Shown here in pieces: positions 1 through 7,479 of a stretch of 42,422 nucleotides of DNA. The stretch is from Bradyrhizobium sp. Leo170 (lineage in GTDB: Bacteria > Pseudomonadota > Alphaproteobacteria > Rhizobiales > Xanthobacteraceae), in contig NZ_PSRR01000028.1 of NCBI RefSeq assembly GCF_004296405.1, forward strand, positions 1-42,422, given 5' to 3'. Position numbers and translations under genes: made by a program. The notes beneath the pieces are model-generated. The model did no database searches. It saw only the letters and a list, made by a program, of their open reading frames with translations, and had not been told where the DNA came from. Each line of letters begins with the position of its first letter. Positions within the stretch are counted from its first letter, which is position 1.

Positions 1-896
1 CCGGAAAGGGCCGCATCGGCGGCCGCGGCGCAGGTCTCTTCACCCGCGGGCTGTCCGGCAAGAGCCCGCTCGCCTTCGGCAGAGCGCCATGGCTTGGGCG
101 CAACGCCGCCCATTGCGATGCGCGCGCCACGGATGCGTCCGGCGGCGACGTCGACAATTGCCGCGACCGAGACCAGGGCGAAAGCGTAGGACGCGCGGTC
201 GCGGACCTTGCGGTAGAGCTGCCGACCCGGCGGCGGTGGCGGCAAGATCACAGCGGTGATCATCTCGCCAGCGGCGAGCGTGGTCTCGATGTGCGGCGTC
301 GTTCCCGGCAGACGGTGCAGTTCTCGAAGCGGAAAGACCCGTGTGCGGCCGTCGGATTGTATCGTCTCGATACGCGCATCGAGCGCGGTCATGGCCACCG
401 CCATGTCGGATGGGTGGACGGCCATGCAGGCCTCGCTGGCGCCGAGGATCGCGTGAAGCCGGTTGAAGCCGCCGCGCGCGCTGCAGCCCGAGCCGGGGTC
501 GCGCTTGTTGCAGGGCATGCCGCGTTCATAGAAATACGGGCAGCGCGTACGTTGCAGCAGGTTGCCGGCGGTACTGGCCTTGTTGCGCAACTGGGCGGAG
601 GCACCCGAAAGGAGCGCCTGCGAAAGCAATGGATAGCGGGTTCTCACCCGCATGTCGGCTGCTAGATCGCTATTGGGAACCTGTGCCCCGATACGCAGGC
701 CGCCTTCCGATGTCTCCTCGATCAACCGCAGTGGCAGCCGGCTAATGTCGACGAGATGTATCGGCTGCTCGATTTCCAGCTTCATCAGATCGACGAGATT
801 GGTGCCGCCGGCGATGAATTTGATGCCGGGACGCGCGGCCACCGCGGCGGCCGCCTCGCGCAGGCCGGATGCGCGTTCATAGGTGAACGGCTTCAT
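1..896 (-). CDS. PaoB-like FAD-binding subunit of a molybdenum aldehyde oxidoreductase (3' end beyond the window)
   Basis: The reading frame is open from an ATG at 896 to the left edge, giving 298 codons. It is the middle subunit of a xanthine-oxidase-family enzyme, passing electrons through FAD. The FAD loop AGGTN lies at residues 29-33 and STAGN at 108-112. Cys119, Cys129 and Cys138 fit the extra [4Fe-4S] cluster known from the PaoB/YagS subgroup rather than ordinary xanthine dehydrogenases. The start is 3 bases after the stop of the iron-sulfur subunit gene, so the two are co-transcribed. The molybdenum subunit (paoC-like) is expected further left but cannot be seen. The substrate is unknown; broad aldehyde oxidation is the family role. 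The end of the protein is missing here because of the window edge, not because of damage. Confidence 0.9.
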   Translation of the reverse strand, partial: MKPFTYERASGLREAAAAVAARPGIKFIAGGTNLVDLMKLEIEQPIHLVDISRLPLRLIEETSEGGLRIGAQVPNSDLAADMRVRTRYPLLSQALLSGASAQLRNKASTAGNLLQRTRCPYFYERGMPCNKRDPGSGCSARGGFNRLHAILGASEACMAVHPSDMAVAMTALDARIETIQSDGRTRVFPLRELHRLPGTTPHIETTLAAGEMITAVILPPPPPGRQLYRKVRDRASYAFALVSVAAIVDVAAGRIRGARIAMGGVAPKPWRSAEGERALAGQPAGEETCAAAADAALS

Positions 897-899
897 CGT

Positions 900-1571
900 T
901 CAGGTCCTCTCGGCGACATCGCGAATGGCCGCGACGATGTTGGGATAGGCGGCGCAACGGCAGAGATTGCCGCTCATGCGCTCGCGAATTTCGGCATCGC
1001 TCAGCGTGGTCTGTGCAACGAGATCGTCCGTGACATGGCTCGGCCAGCCGTCCCTGGCTTCGTTCAGCATGCCGACGGCCGAGCAGATCTGGCCCGGCGT
1101 GCAATAGCCGCACTGGAAGCCGTCGCGCGCGATGAACGCGGCCTGCATCGGATGCAGCGCCTCGCCTTGCGCCAACCCTTCGATTGTCGTGATCTCGTCG
1201 CCTTGATGCATGACCGCGAGCGTCAAGCAGGAGTTAACTCGCCTGCCGTTGATCAGGACCGTACAAGCGCCGCACTGACCATGGTCGCAGCCCTTTTTGG
1301 ACCCGGTCAGACCAAGCTGGTGGCGCAGCGCATCGAGCAGCGTGGTGCGCGGATCGAGTTCGACTGAAGTCAGGCTGGCGTTGATGATCAGACTTACGGG
1401 GATTCTCGTCGTTGCGGCTGCAGGCTCGACAAGACTGCTAGACTGAGCAAGCGCCGGCACAGCGTCGGCGATCCCAACGGTGAGCAGCGCCGTCGCTGCC
1501 GCGGCCCCCTGAATCACGCTCCTTCGAGTCGGCCCGTCATCGGTCGGGCGTCGGTCCTTGCAGTCGGCCAT
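900..1571 (-). CDS. PaoA-like [2Fe-2S] subunit with Tat signal
   Basis: This 223-residue protein is the iron-sulfur subunit of a periplasmic aldehyde oxidoreductase. A twin-arginine signal (TRRSVIQG, residues 15-22, then an Ala-rich hydrophobic stretch) points to folded export. The plant-type ferredoxin cluster uses Cys95, Cys100, Cys103 and Cys115. The helical cluster uses Cys154, Cys157, Cys204 and Cys206. The length is close to E. coli PaoA (about 229 residues). The Tat motif starts 14 residues from the ATG at 1571, and a GGGAG sequence lies about 10 bases upstream, so this start is well supported although the first 58 bases lie inside the 3' end of the araC-type gene. The FAD subunit follows after 3 bases. 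Confidence 0.93.
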   Translation of the reverse strand: MADCKDRRPTDDGPTRRSVIQGAAAATALLTVGIADAVPALAQSSSLVEPAAATTRIPVSLIINASLTSVELDPRTTLLDALRHQLGLTGSKKGCDHGQCGACTVLINGRRVNSCLTLAVMHQGDEITTIEGLAQGEALHPMQAAFIARDGFQCGYCTPGQICSAVGMLNEARDGWPSHVTDDLVAQTTLSDAEIRERMSGNLCRCAAYPNIVAAIRDVAERT

Positions 1572-2554
1572 GTCGAGCTCGCTCCCTTGCGCACCCCGTG
1601 CTTGCTCGGCGCAAGATAGGTGCGCCGCTTCGGGCGTTCTTTCACGATTCCGGCGCTCTTGCAGGATTCAGGAAAAAGCTGTTGCCGGTAAGCCCGGGGC
1701 GTCATGCCTCGCTCGCGTTTGAATGCCGTGGTGAAATGGCTCTGGCTGGAGAAGCCTAGTCTGGCCGCGATCAGCGCAAGTTCGTGGTCGGAAACCGCAA
1801 GAAGCTGCTCGGCGCGGCGAATCCGCCGCGCGATCACAAAGGCATAGGGAGCCATTCCGGTCGCGGTCCTGAAGCGGCGCGCGAAGGAATCGATCTCCCT
1901 GTCTGCGATCGCCGCGAGATCGCTCAGCCTGATTTCCCCGCCGAGGTGCTCGTCGACGTACTCCTCAATCCTGCGGAGCGTCGCCTTGCTGAGTGCGCCA
2001 TGTGCACTTGGACGGGGTTTGCCGCCGTCGAGCGCCATGATCCGATGCATCGCAATGGCGGCGAGATGCTCGACATAAGCAGTGTCCGGCTTGCTGCCGA
2101 ATGCAACGTCGTTATGCAGCGCCGTCAGCAGCGCGGCGATAACCGCATCGGCGCGATTTACTAATATTGGTAACGTCTGCGCCGAACGCTCGCATCCGAA
2201 CCGAGCGTGATCGAGCCAAAGGGCGGAGTAGACGAGATCCGGCTCGCAATAGCTGCCGGAGCGCTCGACACCTGCGGGGATGAAAGAGAGCGCGCCCGGC
2301 CTGTCTCGGCCGTCATAGACGAGTTCGCCGGAGCACGAAATCCGCGTTCGTGCGGTCTTGCCTGTATGGGTCAGCACGATCAGATGCGAAGGCGCTGTCC
2401 AGGTTAATTCTGCTTCCCGGCAGGACCAGCGGCGATGGTCGAAGACGATTGCGCCATCAAGCCATGAACACGTATCCGGTGACTCCGATCGGATCTCATC
2501 TGTGATCCGGAGTTCACCCTCTCCGATCATCGGGGTCAAAGCCATGGCATGCAC
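1514..2554 (-). CDS. AraC-family transcriptional regulator
   Basis: The 346-residue product has an N-terminal sensor part (about residues 1-180) and a C-terminal double helix-turn-helix of the AraC type at about 192-292, ending in the typical GMTPRAYR motif. The sensor part has a short His/Pro-rich beta pattern like small cupin regulators. The gene lies directly upstream of, and overlaps by 58 bases, the aldehyde oxidoreductase genes on the same strand, so it is probably their activator. After the second helix-turn-helix there is an unusual basic tail of about 50 residues, whose last 19 codons share DNA with the start of the next gene. The start could also be the ATG at 2545 or 2530; no strong ribosome site decides this. 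The effector is unknown. Confidence 0.85.
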   Translation of the reverse strand: MHAMALTPMIGEGELRITDEIRSESPDTCSWLDGAIVFDHRRWSCREAELTWTAPSHLIVLTHTGKTARTRISCSGELVYDGRDRPGALSFIPAGVERSGSYCEPDLVYSALWLDHARFGCERSAQTLPILVNRADAVIAALLTALHNDVAFGSKPDTAYVEHLAAIAMHRIMALDGGKPRPSAHGALSKATLRRIEEYVDEHLGGEIRLSDLAAIADREIDSFARRFRTATGMAPYAFVIARRIRRAEQLLAVSDHELALIAARLGFSSQSHFTTAFKRERGMTPRAYRQQLFPESCKSAGIVKERPKRRTYLAPSKHGVRKGASSTWPTARTDARPMTGRLEGA

Positions 2555-2678
2555 CTTTCCTTGATCAACTCAATTCGCTTGACCTCATCGAAACGGCCCA
2601 AATGAATTCGGGCACTTCCGCATACGAATTTGAGATCTCGCTCGGACGTCAAACAGTCGCCCTCCGTCACGAGGCGTG

Positions 2679-2695
2679 AAATAGCTGTGCTATTT
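2679..2695. promoter_or_regulatory. Perfect inverted repeat, possible operator
   Basis: AAATAGC-TGT-GCTATTT is a perfect 7-bp inverted repeat with a 3-bp spacer, about 125 bases upstream of the araC-type gene. It is too small and lacks a T-run for a terminator, so a regulator-binding site is more likely. The protein that binds it cannot be told from the sequence. Confidence 0.35.
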
Positions 2696-2938
2696 GCGCC
2701 ATACGTCAGATCAAGGGGCGTCGCCGAGGTAGACGCATTCCGCAACACGAAGACGAGCAGCCAACTTATTCGAAATGCGTATCTGCAAGAAAACGGTCCC
2801 TTCCGTGTGGCGTAGTCTTCATCGCTCTCGGCTGATGAGCCCCTCGAGCTTCCGGGAACTACCCTGCGAGAAACAGCATCGATCGCATCGCACATGCAGT
2901 GCTCCTGCTTCGTTGAACAGGCGCACGATGGGGTCCGG

Positions 2939-3157
2939 TTGTCGCAGAACTTTGCCGACCGCTATCGGCAATTGTCGCAATCTGTCTCAGGAACGCTGCA
3001 CTGCATAGTTCGCGACAAATTGGAGCCGTCTTTCGCTGAAGCTTCTGTCCGCTCCTCTTCAATCACCTTGCTTTCAATACGGCTTCGCGGAACTGCATCA
3101 AGTCCTAAGCGATACGACTTTGCGACAAAGTGGCTCACTGGGACCTGATTCTGCGAC
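2939..3157. promoter_or_regulatory. Cluster of TTGTCGC motifs upstream of the response regulator
   Basis: TTGTCGCA occurs at 2939 and 2972 (33 bp apart, about three helical turns). The reverse complement occurs at 3012 (GCGACAA) and 3121 (TGCGACAA), with a partial copy TGCGAC at 3152. A given 7-mer on either strand is expected far less than once in 220 bases. The cluster sits just upstream of an OmpR-family regulator gene, so autoregulatory binding is a reasonable inference. Confidence 0.4.
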
Positions 3158-3264
3158 GGCTTGTACTTAAAACGGATTCAACCCTGCGCGACCGATACAT
3201 TCTGTTACACTTTTCCGGTGGGTTGAACGCTGGACTTCGGTATGATGTGGAACGGAGCAACTGG

Positions 3265-3984
3265 ATGGACTCGGCACCGCACATCGCCGTCGTGGATGAT
3301 CATCGCGACATCCGCGATCTGGTCGGCAAATACTTGATGCAACATGGCTACCGCATCAGCCTTGCGGAGAGCGCCGCTGCACTTCGCCGTCTGCTCGAAC
3401 GAAGTGCTTTTGACCTGGTGGTTCTCGACGTCATGATGCCGGGTGAGGACGGATTGTCTCTCTGCCGCTATCTCCGCAGCACCACGGACCTTCCCGTTAT
3501 CCTGTTGACTGCCATGGTGGAGCAGACCGATCGGATCGTCGGCCTCGAAATCGGCGCCGATGACTACGTGTGCAAGCCATTCAATCCGCGCGAACTCCTT
3601 GCCCGTATCAAAGCGGTGCTTCGCCGAGTCCAAAGCCTGCCGCCGCAGAAAGGCCGGCTCGCGACCAAGATCGTACGTTTCGATCGGTGGACCTTTGACA
3701 TCAGCCGGCGCGAGTTGGTGGGACACGATGGCGTTGCTGTGCCGCTCAGCACCGCTGAGTTTCGGCTCCTATGCGCCTTTGTCGACCATCCCGGTCTGGT
3801 GCTCAGCCGCAATCAGCTCCTCGACTTGACGGTCGGCCGAGATGCCGATCCGTTCGACCGGAGCATTGATAATCAGGTCAGTCGCTTGCGGAAGAAGATC
3901 GAGGCCGATCCGAAGGTGCCGGCCTTGATCAAGACTCACTGGGGCGGTGGATACAGCCTCGTCGCACAGGTCGAACGGCCATGA
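3265..3984 (+). CDS. OmpR-family response regulator
   Basis: This 239-residue regulator has a receiver domain (about 6-118) with acidic residues Asp11/Asp12, phospho-acceptor Asp55 in VVLDVMMPG, Thr82 and Lys104, followed by a winged-helix DNA-binding domain (about 135-235) ending in HWGGGYSL. The frame is open from 3130, but the ATG at 3265 is chosen because the receiver domain begins at residue 6 and GGAG lies 7 bases upstream. The stop overlaps the start of the histidine kinase gene by 4 bases (ATGA), so the two are translated together as a two-component pair. The target genes are not evident; the lactonase gene just downstream is one candidate, and the TTGTCGC cluster upstream suggests autoregulation. 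Confidence 0.93.
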   Translation: MDSAPHIAVVDDHRDIRDLVGKYLMQHGYRISLAESAAALRRLLERSAFDLVVLDVMMPGEDGLSLCRYLRSTTDLPVILLTAMVEQTDRIVGLEIGADDYVCKPFNPRELLARIKAVLRRVQSLPPQKGRLATKIVRFDRWTFDISRRELVGHDGVAVPLSTAEFRLLCAFVDHPGLVLSRNQLLDLTVGRDADPFDRSIDNQVSRLRKKIEADPKVPALIKTHWGGGYSLVAQVERP

Positions 3985-5507
3985 TGAGCTTATGGAAGCG
4001 CAGCCTGGCGGCCCGCTTCATCTGCTTCACGCTGCTATCCCTCATGCTGTCGCAAGCAGTGGTGTTCTTCATTTCCTGGGATGAGCATGGGCAGGCAATC
4101 CGGAAGGCCGCCAAGGGCGAGATTTTCAGCCGGTGCGCCTCGCTCGCCCGGGTCTTAGAGGCGACGCCTCCAGCGCTTCAGTCCGATATCCTGAACGCCA
4201 GCAACACCAGTTCAGCAAGATATTGGATATCGGCCAACGGCCTGAAGGATGCCCCCGCCTGGCGAGAGGAGGCGTGGGAGCGTTTGGCCCAGCCGTTGCC
4301 GCGCGTATCCTTTCCCGGCCACAGCGCGCCCGTCGAGGCGAGACCGGATTTCGTCCGAAATTCGGCCAGCAGTAGCAGCGCCACCTCCTCGCAATGGATC
4401 GATCTCAAGCCGGGAGCTTGGCCGCTGTCCCGGCCAGCGAAATTTCTCTATCTCGATGACAGCACCGGCATGGGTTTGGCCGTTCAATTGGCGGACGGCG
4501 CATGGCTGAACACTGCATTTGCCAAGCCCGCGCAAGACGGCTTCTGGACCTCCCAATCCACGGTAACGCTCGGCCTGTCGGCGTTGTTGTTGTCGATCAT
4601 TGCCGTATTCGCCGCGCGCGGCATCGCGCAACCATTGCGTCGGCTGGCCGAGGCGGCCGAAGCCCTTGGCCGCGGTCAGGAGATCGTACCGCTGCCGGAG
4701 ACCGGCCCCGACGATATCCGGCGTACGGCCGAGGCATTCAATCGCATGCAGGCGCGCCTGCATCGTTTCGTCGACGATCGAACCAGAATGCTGGCCGCCA
4801 TCGGCCATGATCTGCGCACACCTCTGACCTCGCTCCGTTTGCGTGCAGAATTCGTGCCCGATCAGGAAGTGCGGGAGAAAATGCTCTCCACGATTACAGA
4901 GATCCAGACGATGACGGAGGCAACCCTCGCATTCGCCCGCGAGGATGCGACCGCAGAAGCCACGCGTACGGTGGACCTCTCCGCTCTCGTGGAAAGTCTT
5001 TGCGACGATCTCGCCGAACTTGGCTACGATGTTTCGTTCTCGGAGGGGACGAGGATCAGCTATAGCTGCCGGCCTGACGCGCTGCGCCGCGCGTGCCGCA
5101 ACCTCGTCGAAAATGCCATCCGTTATGGCGAGCGGGCGCGGGTCTGCGTGGAGAGGCGAGCAGACAGCATCGAAATCATCGTCTCGGATGATGGCCCCGG
5201 TATTCCGGACAGCGCCAAGGAGCAGGTTTTTACGCCGTTCTTTCGGATGGAGAATTCGCGGAATCGCGAAACTGGGGGCGTCGGTCTTGGTCTTTCGATT
5301 GCGCGGACCATCGTGCGCCATCATGGCGGAGATATCACATTGATCAACCAGCAGAAGGGACTGCGCGCGGCCATTAGCCTGCCACCGCTGGATAGCGGAC
5401 CTCCTCCCAATAGCGGACCTCCTCCCATCGGGGTCCGCGTCACGGTCGCAGGAGTGAAGGACAATATCAACGCTCTCGAACCGGCAACCCGCAGCGTTTC
5501 CACTTGA
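3981..5507 (+). CDS. EnvZ-type membrane sensor histidine kinase
   Basis: This 508-residue kinase has a first membrane segment at about 13-32, a periplasmic sensor part to about 192, a second membrane segment at about 193-213, a HAMP linker, and a dimerisation domain with phospho-acceptor His276 in IGHDLRTPL. The ATP-binding domain shows an N box (Asn374, Asn378), G1 DDGPGIP at 403-409 and G2 GGVGLGLS at 432-439. It overlaps the regulator gene by 4 bases and is its cognate partner. The tail beyond the ATPase domain carries a tandem duplication of SGPPP, encoded by a perfect 18-bp direct repeat at 5392-5427. The signal sensed is unknown; the periplasmic part has no recognisable fold. Confidence 0.92.
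   Translation: MMSLWKRSLAARFICFTLLSLMLSQAVVFFISWDEHGQAIRKAAKGEIFSRCASLARVLEATPPALQSDILNASNTSSARYWISANGLKDAPAWREEAWERLAQPLPRVSFPGHSAPVEARPDFVRNSASSSSATSSQWIDLKPGAWPLSRPAKFLYLDDSTGMGLAVQLADGAWLNTAFAKPAQDGFWTSQSTVTLGLSALLLSIIAVFAARGIAQPLRRLAEAAEALGRGQEIVPLPETGPDDIRRTAEAFNRMQARLHRFVDDRTRMLAAIGHDLRTPLTSLRLRAEFVPDQEVREKMLSTITEIQTMTEATLAFAREDATAEATRTVDLSALVESLCDDLAELGYDVSFSEGTRISYSCRPDALRRACRNLVENAIRYGERARVCVERRADSIEIIVSDDGPGIPDSAKEQVFTPFFRMENSRNRETGGVGLGLSIARTIVRHHGGDITLINQQKGLRAAISLPPLDSGPPPNSGPPPIGVRVTVAGVKDNINALEPATRSVST
5392..5427 (+). repeat. Perfect 18-bp tandem repeat inside the kinase gene
   Basis: Two contiguous copies of ATAGCGGACCTCCTCCCA encode (D/N)SGPPP twice at the C-terminus of the histidine kinase. 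Because the unit is 18 bp, changes in copy number would keep the frame. Confidence 0.9.
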
Positions 5508-5682
5508 GCATACCATCGAGATAATGCCTTGCCACAATACGCTGTTTGAAATTTGATCCAGAATATTGATCAAGGTCCGGTGCACGACAGCGGGCTGATT
5601 CCGACCGTCGGTTGTGCGCGGACGCATTCTCGCTGAATGCCGCCAAGCGACATGCCTTTGACAGGTCCAGGGAGAGGTCAAA

Positions 5683-6849
5683 ATGAAAACGCTAACGAGT
5701 GGAGCGACGCGTCTTGCACTAGCACTGCTGCTTACAATCGGAGCAACGCTGATGTGTGCCGCAAAGACATTCGTCTATGTGTCGAACGCGCAGGACGGCA
5801 ACATCGATGCCTACACCATGGACACGAGCACCGGCTCGCTCACGCCGATCGGAAAGGCCGAGGCCGGCAAGCTGGTCATGCCAATGGCAGTGAGCCCGGA
5901 CAAGAAGCACCTCTATGCCGTGGTACGCTCGCAGCCGCCGCACGTATTGACCTACTCCATTGATCCGGCAGCCGGTGTGATCACGCAGAAGGCATCGGCG
6001 CCGCTTCCCGACAGCATGCCTTATGTCTCGACCGATCGCACCGGGCGCTACCTGTTCACCGCCTCTTATGGCGGCGACAAACTCGCCGTGAGCCCGATCG
6101 ACGAGAATGGGCTGGTCGAGGCGGAAGCGATTCAAGTGATCCCCACCGGCCGCAATGCGCATTCGATCTTGCCCGATCGCAGCAACAAATTCGTGTACGC
6201 GGCCACGCTCGGCGCCAATCAGGTGTTGCAATTTACTTTCGACAACAACACCGGCAAGCTCACGCCCAACGTCCCGGCGGCGGTCAGTCCGGGGCCGGGT
6301 CACGGCCCCCGCCACATGGCGTTGTCGCCCGACAACAAGAACCTCTATGTGCTCAACGAATTGTCGGGGCACGTCACGCAATATGCGGTCGATTCCGGCA
6401 AGGGGACGTTGACCCTCGTCGAGAGCATTAGCTCGGTGCCGGCGGATGCCGGCCTCGCTTGGGGTACGCCGCAGGCGCCCGTCGGCGCTGCACCGACGCC
6501 CGGCTCAGCGCTGCCGAAGGACGAGAAGCCGAAAGTCTGGGCTGCTGACATCCAAATCACGCCCAACGGCAAGTTTCTGTATTCGACCGAACGTACCACC
6601 AGCAAGATCGCCTTGTTCACCGTGGCACCCGGAACCGGCAGGCTCGCCTACGTCGCCAATTTCGCGACCGAGGCGCAGCCGCGCGGCATTGGGATCGATC
6701 CGAGCGGCCAGTACCTCGTCGCGTCGGGTGAAAAGTCGGATCACCTTTCGGTCTACAAGATCGACCAGAGCACGGGCAAACTCGGCGAGCCTAGTCGCTA
6801 TCCAGTGGGAAGTGGAGCGAACTGGGTCGAGATTGTCGACGTGCAGTGA
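5683..6849 (+). CDS. Exported lactonase-type seven-bladed beta-propeller protein
   Basis: The 388-residue product matches the pattern of the 6-phosphogluconolactonase (YbhE/lactonase, PF10282) family: repeated blades with FVYVSNAQDG, SPDKKHLY, TDRTGRYLF, SPDNKNLYVLNE and ITPNGKFLYSTER-like strands, and the conserved HSI and GPRHMA stretches near residues 160 and 210. The N-terminus (to about residue 27) is a clear secretion signal, so it should act in the periplasm. AGGGAGAGG lies about 10 bases before the ATG. The gene follows the kinase gene after 175 bases on the same strand. The family name suggests lactone hydrolysis, but many exported members have no proven substrate. A cytosolic role in the pentose-phosphate pathway is unlikely with this signal peptide. 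Confidence 0.85.
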   Translation: MKTLTSGATRLALALLLTIGATLMCAAKTFVYVSNAQDGNIDAYTMDTSTGSLTPIGKAEAGKLVMPMAVSPDKKHLYAVVRSQPPHVLTYSIDPAAGVITQKASAPLPDSMPYVSTDRTGRYLFTASYGGDKLAVSPIDENGLVEAEAIQVIPTGRNAHSILPDRSNKFVYAATLGANQVLQFTFDNNTGKLTPNVPAAVSPGPGHGPRHMALSPDNKNLYVLNELSGHVTQYAVDSGKGTLTLVESISSVPADAGLAWGTPQAPVGAAPTPGSALPKDEKPKVWAADIQITPNGKFLYSTERTTSKIALFTVAPGTGRLAYVANFATEAQPRGIGIDPSGQYLVASGEKSDHLSVYKIDQSTGKLGEPSRYPVGSGANWVEIVDVQ

Positions 6850-7004
6850 GCGTACTCGCTTTTTTTGGGCTCTGTTCCGCGGAGATCGTGCGTTGCGCCT
6901 CCGCGATTGCGCTTGTTCTACTCCCCAATGATGGCCATCGACGTGAGCCAGGATGGCTTCAATAGGATTGCGTTGGCGACCATCAGCCACGGGCTCGCTG
7001 TCGC

Positions 7005-7469
7005 TCAAGTACACAAAGACCTCAGCTCCGGCGGCGGGGCGCCCTTCCCCTCGAGCATCCCCAGCGCTAGCGCGGCCTCCACCCGCACGCTCGGATCCTG
7101 ATCGCCCGCTAGCTGTCGGAGAGGGAGGAGGGCTTGTTCGATCCCCGGGAAGGCCGGACCGAGGCGACCGAGGTGCCAGGCCGCCAGGCTGCGGACGAAG
7201 CCAAGCTCGTTGCCCAACTCCGCGATGAGGACGGTGACCGACTCTCCACCCGATGGCGCCACCCGGGCCAGGGCCGCCGCCGCCCAGACGCGCACGAACG
7301 CAACCGGGTCCTGGAGGGCCGCGGCGAGGTCGGACATAGCCTCGGTTGCCGCGGGGCCGATCTCGCCCAGGGCATATGCGCCGAGGCGGCGCTGGAGCGG
7401 ATCGGTGCTCGAAAGCTCCCTCGCCCAGTCTGGAACGGAAGTCCCTAGGTAAGCGAACTGCGCGCTCAT
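7005..7469 (-). CDS. HEAT-repeat protein
   Basis: This 154-residue protein consists of about four to five alpha-helical HEAT repeats, seen as recurring patterns such as LGAYALGEIGP, VRVWAAAALARVAP, VRSLAAWHLGRLGP and VRVEAALALGMLEG. It has no signal peptide or membrane segment. It starts 10 bases after the stop of the GH15 gene and is surely in one operon with it. Such repeats act as protein-binding scaffolds, and in some bacteria as phycobilin-lyase-like or PBS-lyase repeats. No enzymatic function can be assigned. Its high GC and repeat style resemble the GH15 gene rather than the genes to either side. Confidence 0.8.
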   Translation of the reverse strand: MSAQFAYLGTSVPDWARELSSTDPLQRRLGAYALGEIGPAATEAMSDLAAALQDPVAFVRVWAAAALARVAPSGGESVTVLIAELGNELGFVRSLAAWHLGRLGPAFPGIEQALLPLRQLAGDQDPSVRVEAALALGMLEGKGAPPPELRSLCT

Positions 7470-7479
7470 GGCCCGACCC

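Larger units (their letters stand above)
2555..3264. other. Non-coding stretch between araC-type gene and response regulator
   Basis: About 710 bases hold no gene I can support. Short open frames on both strands here (for example 2536-2895 minus) have no recognisable domain or good ribosome site. The region does contain a perfect inverted repeat at 2679-2695 and a cluster of TTGTCGC motifs at 2939-3157, so it is probably a double promoter region serving the leftward regulator and the rightward two-component pair. Confidence 0.55.

Noticed and set aside
2536..2895. 119-codon minus-strand open frame upstream of the AraC gene
   Set aside because: No domain, no good ribosome site, and it spans the 2679 palindrome; more likely promoter DNA.
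4212..5681. 489-codon open frame on the minus strand opposite the histidine kinase
   Set aside because: It lies fully antisense to a well-supported kinase gene, has low-complexity Arg/Gly-rich sequence and no domain.
6847..6866. Possible terminator after the lactonase gene (AGCG-TACT-CGCT then T-run)
   Set aside because: The stem is only 4-5 bp. The T-run is good but the hairpin is too weak to call with confidence.
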